A DNA stretch of 64,000 nucleotides. Source: Valencia hispanica (Eukaryota > Chordata > Actinopteri > Cyprinodontiformes > Valenciidae). How positions within the stretch are numbered: position 1 is the first letter of the stretch; every line of letters starts with the position of its first letter. Shown here piece after piece: positions 11,601 to 23,600 of this stretch. The DNA is taken from positions 6,312,501-6,376,500 of the forward strand of contig OY747704.1 of assembly GCA_963556495.2 (NCBI GenBank), in the 5' to 3' direction. A program made the position numbers and the translations under genes. The notes under the pieces are model-generated. The model was not told the DNA's origin. It saw only the letters and a list, made by a program, of their open reading frames with translations, and searched no databases.

Positions 11601-14600
11601 TGTGAGATCAGCTGCAAGGGTGATTGAAGATGGTCTGAAGTTAGCTGTGAGTACTGTAACAAATAGAATACTTCTAAGAGAAGTCAAGCTATCAGCAAGA
11701 AGCCCCTGCAAAGTGCCATTGCTGAAAACAACAATTTGCCATAGAATACACTGATTGGCTTAAAGAGAAATGGGCCATGTTATTGGACATCTGAAAGCAA
11801 GATTGATGTATTGGGGTCTACAATCTGCACTAGTTTTTCAGAGGATCTCCAAGCATTGACATCAACTCACAGCACACCGAGAAGCATGGTAGATCAGGTA
11901 TCATGCTACGGATATGTTTCTCTTGTGTTTGGCACATTTATCGCATACTAGGAATCATGGATAAGTTTCAACTTATACTTGAAAAGATCATGTCATATGT
12001 TGATGAAGAAATGCATTTAAGAAAGGTGCTTCAACAAGAAATTCACCTTGAACAAACCAATAAGCAAACAGCCTCTTGGTTTGGACTAACAAGAATGACT
12101 TCATGAAGTGAGCAGCCCAATAACCAGACCTTGAGCCAATAGAAACATGTGAGGTGGCATCCAGCATGCTTGACCGAACCATGAACTACGGAAGAACTGT
12201 TGACTGTAGTCCAATCATCCTGGGCAGAAATACCTTTTCACATGTGTCACAAGTTGGTTGACTCAATGCAAGAAGTTCTCAGAGACACTCTTTATACAAC
12301 TAAATATTAGTTTAGGGATCCACAGAAAATCTAAATATACAAACATTTTCCAGTAAATACATTAAATGTCTGAGTTTCAAAAGAATAACACAGACACTGT
12401 TGTTCCTCTTCAACAGACTAATATTCCCTTTCCCCTTCCTGTTTCTATCAAATCAACAAGTTTGATACATTTTGCCCATGTTTTACTTTGGAATAGACTC
12501 TGCTGTGTTCCAAGTGCATTTAATGAATTGAAATAACAGTAATTCTGAGAATTCTAAGCTTTTCTCACATAAAAAACTGCAATTCATTTAAAAATCACTG
12601 TAGCTAATAAAGTCAACCGTGTATGTGCATAACCCAAAATATACTACAAGCGCTGGACAAAATTGTTAAAGAGAAGGCAACCCCCCTTGTGTAGTATCTG
12701 TACCTGTAGACGTCATTTTCAATGCCCAGCAAGTCATAAGCCATGGCCTGCAGTGTGAGTTCATGCAACAGAGGGGTAACAGGGTCAAAGCCACGATCCA
12801 GAATCAGCAGCTGAGTGCGACATTTGTCTGGACCCTGGAAGCATCAGAGCAGACATATAAACACTGCATTCATTGCATATGATCAACAGATACTGTCAGA
12901 GATTAAAAAACAATTAGTGGCCTGAAGAAAGGTCCGATTTGTGGTTAGAAACCTTGGGAATGAAAACTTTTACCATATTGGTATTGTGTCATTTATCTTC
13001 TCCTTAATTTCTGTTTACCAATTAAAAAGTATGTAGCGTTACAGCAGATATTAATCATCTATTTGCCTACTGGTCATCGCCCTGATTTTTTAAAAGATAC
13101 TTTTTTCCTCTAGTACACACACGGTTCACTAATCACATAATAAAAGCAAAGTATTTAAAAATTTCATTTAGGATATTACCCATTACTGGAACTATGTCTG
13201 TTGGATTCTGTATTGTTTTCAACTTTGAAATCTAATTTCTGTAATCTGATCAAGTGTGTGTGTATGTGCACTCATCAAGATCATCATGAATGTCAAATAA
13301 ATTTTTCACTTTTTAATAATGCGTTTCCATTGTTTTTCCAAGCGTGGGAAAGATTATACAACACGTCAAGGATTAAATTTTAAAAAATCAATGCACAAAG
13401 CAATTTTTTCTAATTAACACTGTTCAAAATTTTACATACAGTCTGAAATATGTACTTGGTTTAGCTCTAACATTTGGATAAACAACCTTTAGGAAGTTGC
13501 AGATAAATCAAATACAATTTGTAGCCCTCATATCTGGATATCTGATCACTTTTCGTGACATAAATTGAGGAGCTAATTTAAACTAGTTGCTTTCCTGGCA
13601 GATACCATTCTTTTAAGCATAGCTGGAAAATTCCTACAAAGTTGAGATCAGGGTTGTTCAAGAAGCTTAACGTAAATATACATTATCTATTTCAAAACCA
13701 AGTTTATTATACACTTGGGATCATTGTTCTCGTGGAATATCCAACATCACCAAATTAAAACCTTCTGACTCAAACTGTAACCATTGTTGACTAAGCATTG
13801 GCTGGGATGTTTAGGAATAGTTAGAAGCAATCATGGCTAAATCCTATAATAAACTAGAACCAGCTTTACTGTTGGCAGTGAATGGAGTTTAATATCCTTG
13901 TAGGCCAAGATAATGCAGACCTAGAACAATGTAACTTATGGAGAAGGCACATCTTTCTCAGTCTAGTTATAAGAGCATGGAGTTAGTAGTTAACTTTCTG
14001 GATTACATACATGACTGAAACAGTTCAATGAATAGATCTGTTAGGCCATAATGACAAGAAGAATGTTTGCTGGTGTCAACTTTAGGCTTTCCAACTTAAC
14101 AACACTCAACCAATTATTAGACAGAAGGATGGCAGTATCTGTCTGGGGGTCTTTTACATTATCACTGGTATTGGTGCATTCCACAGAATGGGAGGAATAG
14201 GACTACCTCCAAACTCCTTAGCTTAACCTTGAATCAGTAGCTCAGGGTTTTAAACTTGGACACAGTTGATTGTTCCAACACGACAATGATCCCAAACACA
14301 TATCAAAACCGGTTAATGGATCATTTAAACAGACTAACATTAAACCTTCTTGAGTGGCCCTGACCTCAACCCTATTTACACCTTAGGCCGCAGCTCAATG
14401 ATCGACTTGGTTGTCGTCTCATCTGATCTGCGGCCGCATGTTTTGGACACTCGGGTGAAGAGAGGGGCAGAGCTGTCCACTGACCACTACCTGGTGGTGA
14501 GTTGGCTCCGATGGTGGGGGAGGACGCCGGACAGACCTGGAAGGCCCAAACGTGTTGTGAGGGTCTGCTGGGAACGTCTGGCAGAGTCTCCTGTCAGAAG

Positions 14601-17600
14601 GAGCTTTAACTCACACCTCCGGCAGAACTTTGAACACGTCCCGGGGGAGGCGGGGAACATCGAGTCCGAGTGGACCATGTTCCGCACCTCCATTGCCGAG
14701 GCGGCTGACCGAAGCTGTGGCCGCAAGGTGGTCGGTGCCTGTCGCGGCGGCAACCCCCGAACCCGCTGGTGGACACCGGCGGTAAGGGATGCTGTCAGGC
14801 TGAAGAAGGAGTCCTACCGGGTCTTTTTGGCTTGTGGGACCCCTGAATCAGCTGATAGGTACCGACAGGCCAAGCGGGATGCGGCTCGGATGGTTGCCGA
14901 GGCAAAAACTCGGGCGTGGGAGGAGTTTGGAGAGACCATGGAAAACGACTTCCGTACGGCTTCGAAGCGATTCTGGTCCACCATCCGGCGTCTCAGGGGG
15001 GGAAGCGGTCTGCCACCAACACTGTTTACAGTGGGGATGGTGTGCTGCTGACCTCGACGCGGGACGTTTTTGGTCGGTGGATGGAATACTTCGAAGACCT
15101 CCTCAATCCCACCAGCACGCCTTCCAATCTGGAAGCAGGGTTTGGGGACTTGGGGTCGGGCTCTCCAATCTCTGGTGCTGAGGTCACCGAGGTCGTTAAA
15201 AAGCTCCTCGGTGGCAAGGCTCCGGGGGTGGATGAGATTCGACCGGAGTTCCTCAAGGCTCTGGATGTTGTGGGGCTGTGTTGGTTAACGCGGCTCTGCG
15301 ATATTGCGTGGACATCAGGGGCAGTTCCCTTGGATTGGCAGACCGGGGTGGTGGTCCCCCTGTTTAAAAAGGGGGACCACAGGGTGTGTTCCAACTACAG
15401 GGGGATCACACTTCTGAGCCTCCCTGGTAAGGTCTATTCAGGGGTTCTGGAGAGGAGGGTCCGACGGATAGTCGAACCTCGGATCCAGGAGGAACAATGC
15501 GGTTTTCGTCCTGGCCGTGGAACACTGGACCAGCTCTACACCCTCAGCAGGGTCCTGGAGGGTGCGTGGGAGTTCGCCCAACCGGTCTACATGTGTTTTG
15601 TGGACTTGGAGAAGGCGTTCGACCGTGTCCCTCGGGGGGCCCTGTGGGGGTTGCTCCGGGAGTATGGGGTACCGGGCCCCTTGATACGGGCTGTTAGGTC
15701 CCTGTACGACCGGTGCCAGAGTTTGGTTCGCATTGCCGGCAGTAAGTCGGGCTTGTTTCCAGTGAGAGTTGGACTCCTCCAAGGTTGCCCTTTGTCACCG
15801 ATCCTGTTCCTAACTTTTATGGACAGGATCTCTAGGCGCAGCCAAGGCGTTGAGGGGATCCGTTTTGGTGGCCTCAGGATCAGGTCTCTGCTTTTTGCAG
15901 ATGATGTGGTCCTGTTGGCTTCATCGGAGCGTGATCTACAGCTTTCGCTGGAGCTGTTCGCAGCCGAGTGTGAAGCGGCTGGGATGAGAATCAGCACCTC
16001 CAAATCCGAGGCCATGGTCTTGAGCCGGAAAAGGGTGGGGTGCCTCCTCCGGGTCGGGGATGGGGTCCTTCCCCAAGTGGAGGAGTTTAAGTATCTGGGG
16101 GTCTTGTTCACGAATGAGGGAAAAATGGAGCGGGAGATCGATAGACGGATTGGTGGGGCATCTGCAGTTATGCGGGCGCTCTACCGGTCTGTCGTGGTGA
16201 AGAGAGAGCTGAGCCAAAAGGCGAAGCTCTCGATTTACCGGTCGATCTACGTTCCTACCCTCATCTATGGGCACGAACTCTGGGTGGTGACCGAAAGAAC
16301 GAGATCACGGATACAAGCGGCTGAAATGAGTTTCCTCCGCAGAGTGTCTGGGCTCTCCCTTAGAGATAGGGTGAGAAGCTCGGTCATCCGGAGGGGGCTC
16401 AGAGTAGAGCCGCTGCTTCTCCACATCGAGAGGAGTCAGTTGAGGTGGCTCGGGCATCTGGTCAGGATGCCTCCTGGACGCCTCCCCGGTGAGGTGTTTC
16501 AGGCACGTCTCACCGGGAGGAGGCCCAGGGGAAGGCCCAGGACACGCTGGAGGGACTATGTTTCTCGGCTGGCCTGGGAGCGCCTTGGGGTTCCTCCCGA
16601 GGAGCTGGAACAAGTGGCTGGGGAGAGGGAAGTCTGGGTCTCTTTGCTTAGGCTGCTGCCCCCGCGACCCGACCCCGGATAAGCGGAAGAAAATGGATGG
16701 ATGGATGGGTGTACACCCAATGGTTTAAAAAGTATATTGAAGTTATCTGTTGAATGATTACTCCATCCTGAAAAGCTCAGTTCAAAAACTATTCCAAAAA
16801 GCCTATAAATATTATAATATTCATATCAATATTGACTCTTCGGACTGGAAATGTATGTCCATACCATACCTCTCCCATGGTGGGGTCATCAGCCTTGTAT
16901 CCATCCAGTTTCTCCTGAAGCATCTGGGCAAGAACTGCACAGTCTTTGTACTCCCTGATACAAAACATAGACACGTGGGTTTATATCATATTTTGGTTTA
17001 TCAAATGCTTTTCCATTAAGCCTGTTATATTAAGGCCATTCATTCAATGAGCTGAGATGTTAGAGACATCTTTATAAGTCCCCTTCCTCAATGATTTTAT
17101 GTGGATGAATATTGTCACCTTTGCCAACCAATTGTCAGATAAAAGTAAAACGTTGTAACACACGACCCAACATAACTTCAACAAGGGCTCCTTTCAAGAT
17201 CAGGGTTCTGATGATGTTTTAGGCTTTAGCTTAAATACTGATTTAGTTCTAACCACTAATCCCAGGAAGAGACACTCAAACTACAGTTCTAAAGTTATAC
17301 AGTTATAAATGCTGTGATATGAATTACTGATCCACGTTTCAACTCTAGTTTTTTGGGTTATAACAAGGGCTGTCAAAATTAACGCGTTGACGCAGGTCGA
17401 TTAATTTGTAGAATAAACACGGTACATTTTTTTATATGCTATTAACCCATTGCACAGGATGGCCCGCCCTGCATTTGTCTAAATGACAGCTGCAATTGTA
17501 TCCTACAATTCAGCCCAAACTGCGTTCAGTGCTCCTCACGTAAACAGCATGGCAGACCCGAACTGCATCCACGGTTCCATGTGAAAATCTCTTCTCTGTC

Positions 17601-20600
17601 GCAAACCAGATAGAAGGATTATCAGTCTACGTCACTCCCTGCACACTGAGCGTTTAGTCTGCAGAAAGAGATGCGATCAGATGTTTTAAACAATCAGAAG
17701 AGGCAACTGGAACGAGTGGATGATTAAAAATGCAACAAACTGCAGCGATAACTTCCCATCTGACAAGCCTTGGCTAACAAACAAGCTAACATAGCTAACC
17801 AACACGGCAGCGTCAAGATAACCACAAATAATAACAGTGGGAACTGGAGTTATGTAAAGGTTTAGTTCCACACCATTTGCACTCATGTTAATAAGCAAAT
17901 AATTGCTGTATTGTTCAGAAAAATACAATTCAATTCCAAAATGCTTTATTGATCCCAGAGGGAAATTAAGTGTAGTTGTAGCTCATAGTATGGAATTCTT
18001 CAAGGAGTTGTTGTAAATGCTGATGGCTGTGTGCAGGAAGGATCTCCTGTAGCAGTCTGTGTTGCAGCGAAACTTTTAAAGGCTTTGACTGAAAACAGTC
18101 TGTTGTTGTTGGATAGGGGTTGTCTAACATTACAGTAATAAGTAACAGTCAGCTTTACATTCAGAAAATGTTAACCAGTTAGTTTGCCTTAGCAACTGGC
18201 TAAAAGATAAATAGGTTAAAAGAGCCACGTGTAAATGGGATTTTGGAGTTCAAAACAAAAGTTCCACGGATCTCTCCTGTATTTCCTTTAAAAAAAGAAC
18301 AAAAGCATCCGGTTTTGTCCTTTATTTACACCAAAAATTGTAGTTTTTCAGTCATACTTAAGAATGTTAATTAATCGTGATTAATTCACAGCTACCCTGT
18401 GAATAATAAATAGCAATCTTTAATCGTTTGAGAGCCCTAGTTATACTCTTTGAGAAGTTTTGGTCACTCTTTCAAGGTTTCAATGGTTTTGAGATAGATA
18501 TAGATATAGGACATGTGAGGCATATGTGCAACTTTTCTTCAATGCTTTTTTTTCTCGATTTAAGAAATATTATACTTCAAATTTAAACCCAAGAAGAAGA
18601 CGCCTTCACTGAACACATCTGCCTGGGTTGGTCACAATTGGACAATGATACAGATAACAAGCGGTCTTTGTTGAGCAGTTAAGTCCACACTGACAGAAAT
18701 CTCAAAATCTCAACAACACAGAGAAACAAGCTCATCAGTTTCAAGCTCAGTTATCCACCAACATCCCAAAAATGAGAAATACTCAGATAGAAACACACAC
18801 ACACACAAAAACTGAAAAGAGGGGCTCAGGTTTTACCTCGCAACCTTTACTCTCTTTCTTCAGACAGTTTTACAACCATACACTCATTAAAGCATAAATA
18901 TAACACTTCCCATGTGGCTCAGGTATGTACATTACCCCCAATGACCCAAACTACTTAAGATGGGAGGGTTAGAGGCTCATGGCCACAATGATTCTTCGAG
19001 AGCAAAGCTGTTGTCATACTTTTTCTTAACTTACCATGTACATTGGCAGCTGTAAAAAAGCATTCAATGAGGGTCTAAATTTGAACAAATGAAGCACATT
19101 TAGTAGAACATCACATCTTCTCTCTTCTATGATGTATGTGCCACTGGAGTTAATGTTTGTGTGAGAACAGTAAAGAAATTAGATGAAGATAATTAGATTT
19201 ACATGCAGAAAAGTAAAGCTAGAAACATCAAAAGAAGCTGAAAACAAAGAATCAAGGTTCCCAGCTGGTTAATGAGAAGCAGGTTCAATACCAGAGAAAC
19301 ATGGTATTGATTTAGAAGTCCCTAATCTGCTTTGGCCAAAATGATTTTAGAACTTCAGTTAGGACCTCAGTTTAAAATTAAAACCCAGGGTAGAAACCGA
19401 GAACATGAAAAAAGATTTCAATCTGCAGCTAATGTAGTGAGTAATGTCTTAACAGATTTGTTTCGTTAGAGAAATTGAAACCACCTTAAGGGACAGAGGG
19501 GAAGAAAGGATGAATGAAAATTGTATTTCATTGTATTTATTTGCTTGACTTTCAATGCCTGAATGTTCAGCAGTTTGTGTCACACATTTTATCACATTTC
19601 CTTTATAAATTTATGAATTCAAACCAAACCTAAACAGAGATTTCATGTTATATGTCAGGCTCTCTGCTCCTGTCATAATAGAAAAGATTTTATCTCTACT
19701 CAAAGCTAAACTACTTACTACCATCATTTCAATGCATGAGGAAGCAAAGAAAGAGAGCTGAAATGTTTTGGTCTCACCCTCTGTATCGGACTCCAGGATA
19801 CTCTTTGAGCGTTGCACAGAGGGTAGCTATCTGCTCAGCACAACGCTCCAACATGTTGTTCTTCACATCAGCCTTGAAGGGGCTGTAGAAATCCTGAAAG
19901 GCATCAGCTTTACCCAGGGAGAAGACCTGAACAAAGACCATAAACACATCGGTTACAGCGGCTGTAAGCACTTATGTCACATGGATACTCTATACTGCTA
20001 TCAAAAGATAGGGAAGAGAAACTGTACCAAAGAAGCCAAAACTATGATTATTTTGATTTTCACAATAATGCTATTCTGAGAAATATTTATTTCCCTGTAG
20101 CACTTTAAAGGCCAAGAAAGGTTTAATTTGATCTGATTTGTTTCAGCCTCTGTTTCAAACATTTGCAGTTAGACATGCAGATTTGGGCTGCAGGGTGGGG
20201 CAGTGGTTAGAGCTTTTGTGTTGCAGCAGGATGGTCCTGGGTTTGAATCCCGGCCTGTCTTTCTGCATGGAGTTTGTATGTACTCCACATACATGTGTGT
20301 GTCTTTGGCCTCCTCCTACATACAAAAAAAACATGCCTTTAAGGTCGACCGGCCAATTTATATAGCTAAACTGAGCGTCTGTGTGCATGGTTTGGTGCAA
20401 GGTTGAATTTAAGGTGACATGGATCTGAATTTACTGCATGACACCCACCATAGTTATTTGGTATTTAAATCACTGAATAATCTAAATGTTTTTATATATA
20501 GTTTTCTAATTTAACTTCATGATAGTTAGTCATAAAAAATACATAAATCTGACACAAACACCGTCATCTAGTTATACATTCACCTATCTGTTTCTCATTC

Positions 20601-23600
20601 TATCACCTGATAAGCACACCTTTGGTTCTGTTGTAACGTGCTCTCATTGGCTGCGTAGTATGAGTGCTGTTTTGTTAAGCCAATCAGATAAAAGGATTAG
20701 ACTAAAGGTGGGGGAGGGCTGGTGTGGTGTCGCCTCCTCCCAGGATTAAAACTACGGGACAGAGAAACTGATCCAACACATTGTCTCCCTCCATTCAGCG
20801 ATGTTTCTTCATCCACTGAAGTACTGAAAGTGGGTGGCCTAGTTTAAATTTTACATTAGATTCTCAAGCTCATAAACTAAATCTGGAGGATGTTTTAAGA
20901 AATAAGCCAATATCAGTTAATAGAATAGAACACAGGGGTATTAAGAAATGAATAACAGGCAAAATTGTTCCCAATCTTTTTCTAGCTGAACCAGTTTTTC
21001 CTTGTTTGACATATTTAAGAAATTGCTCTAAGTAGCGGTTGGCAATACTCCTCACTGAGACGTTTTGACCATATTCTCCCTATGCTACCCCCTTGACCAT
21101 TGCAGGTGTTGGGAGACAAACGAACTCTTGCTAAAACAGCATCACCCATGCATTAAGCTGTTGTGGAACTGGAGAGCTCCTTCAGAGATAGACTGCTGCA
21201 TCTTAAGTGCACAAAAGAGCGTTATCACAGATCCTTCCTCCCAGCAGCTGTCAGACTTTATAACCATCACTCCCAACAAACTCATACTCCAAGTGTTTGA
21301 AGAAATTGTACCTGCCATATCCAGGTCTTTTTGAAGCTCTCTGTAAGGGCTTCTTGACTGTTGGACAACTCTTTTCAGTATTTACTTGATTCCTTTGTCA
21401 AAAATCTTACTAGGGGCGCCCGGCTTTTGCTGACTCGTGGAGAAATGATGAATGTTTTTTACTTCTGGTTTATGGCTCCAATGGTGCTCACTGGAACATT
21501 ACAATGTTTAGAAATCCATTGACGTTTCTATATTTTGCTACAGTAAGTAAGTCTTACTTTACTTTTACCAATTGTACAACTCTGCAATACTTTGGTAATA
21601 AATCTTTTTTAGGCCGTTACTTAACATTAAACTACAGGTTTGTTTCTTTGTATGTGTGGATTACTTTGGTGGTTGCTAACATCTGTTAATTTCACGTGGA
21701 TATAACTGTTACAAGCATATTTACTGAGAAAAATAATGACATGTTTAATATTTACTTTACCCCCTGAATGTGGTCATGGATAAATATTCACTACTCATGC
21801 GAACTTCACAAAAAAACTGACCTGTTGCTTTAAAATCTATTCACCATTCTTCACAAAAATAAATCACAAAGCACAAACCAGCTTCTCAAAGTAGAAAAGT
21901 GAGTCCAAAATAGCAACAAAAACCTAATATAACAACATATTACCCTTCCAGAGAAATACCCTGACTCACCAAGGCTATAACTACATTCTAATATTATCTT
22001 GTAACAACCAACCTTTTCAATATATCAAAGGTGCCGTCTATGATATATCAAAATCCAGCAAGAAAGATGGTCCTATTTGAAAAACTGTTCCCAAAACGAA
22101 GCAAAGAGATAAAAAGCTGTGCACCATCTGCAGGACAACTGATAGAGCACACACACAGAGCTCCAAAAATATGTACAGAACATCTGTACATGAAGCCAAA
22201 CTGTTCAACAAGTCTTTCTCTCACAATGCCATCCATCATGAATGATGCTGTGGATGAATTTTCCCCTGCTATAGCTTAGCCCAGTCTAAACTTTGTCTTA
22301 CCTGAGACTCATAGGGCAGGAAGGCTATGTGGATCTCAGTCAAGGCCTTCATGGCTTTGGAGGCGCGGGATTTGGTCAGCAGCCCAAACAAGGAGTCTGG
22401 GATTGCTGCAAAGTATCACATTTCAATCAGTTATTCTCAGCAAAATCTTGTCAGAAAGGAAACTTTTTTTGTTTTATTTAATTATTTTCTTTGTACCTAA
22501 TTAGGTTATAGTTGGATTAAAATATACTGAATGAGAATATATGCAAATAAATACAATATACAGTATACTGTCAGTGTAGAGTTGTGTAACTTCTGTGACT
22601 TTGGATGAATGTTGGGGAGGATCAGACATTTATAGGAAAGAAATCTATCAAAACATCATAGAAAGTTCTCCATGCATTCAAATATGTATGAAATAATTCG
22701 GAGGGCTTCCCATCCCTACATGGGGCAGCGCTGATAGGCCGTCTGCTGTACAGCTCCTTGCTGAAATGAGGCTTGTTGTTTTGTAATATCTCCACAAAGT
22801 GGGCAGTATAAATGACACATTTTAATCAGCTTATTTCTGATTTCATTTGGGTCAATCCTGAAAACAATCTTGTATTTCAATCATTTTTTTACTCTGTGTT
22901 GCTATGGAGATCAGGTAAATTTATTGCCAATATCCCTCCTTACAGTAGGCTTGTATGTTACTTTCTCTGCCTCTTTCAATGGGCTTTAATGAGGCTTTAG
23001 GATGCACACTAAGATGGATATTTTTTCCTCCAGTTTTTTAACAAAAAGAAAGAGAAAATGAAAACAGCCTTAGCTATTGTTATTTTAGCAATGACAGCAT
23101 TCTTGCCCTTTAGCCCTTTCTACCAGAAAGTGGAATTTCACCTGAATGAATCTGAATGTTGATATTAAATGTTGGAGAAAGTCTATTTGGACTGGGTTGA
23201 ATTTACTCACTGTCAGTGAAGAAGACATGGGCTGCTCGGTACCTCGGAGCCTGAGGGTCTCTGAAGTCCTCAATCAGACCCTCAACAGACTGAAACAACA
23301 GAAAACAATGTAGTGCCAGGTCTTGAATATAATAAGAAGTTAGCTGGGTTAAATATAAACAGATTTTTAATATCTCCACGAACAAACAGTTGGTATTTAC
23401 TTTCTAATCTTCCAAAACATAAAAATGAGCGTTTCAATAGTCGACCGGTCCTGAATTCTTTACCTCATCTGATGGTGTGATTAAGTAGATGGCCTCCATG
23501 CTGGGCAGAGGCTCCCTCCGCTTGGTTATGTCTTCTACAACTAGGAATCGCAAAAAAGTTAATCAAAGACCGAATTATTAAAGCTCCAAATTATATTCTC

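Noticed and set aside
14487..16613. Long minus-strand and alternate frames through the RTE element
   Set aside because: They are GC-driven shadows of the plus-strand RT frame, with no domain resemblance.
20188..20275. tRNA gene
   Set aside because: Same reason: a SINE head with only the A and B boxes recognisable.
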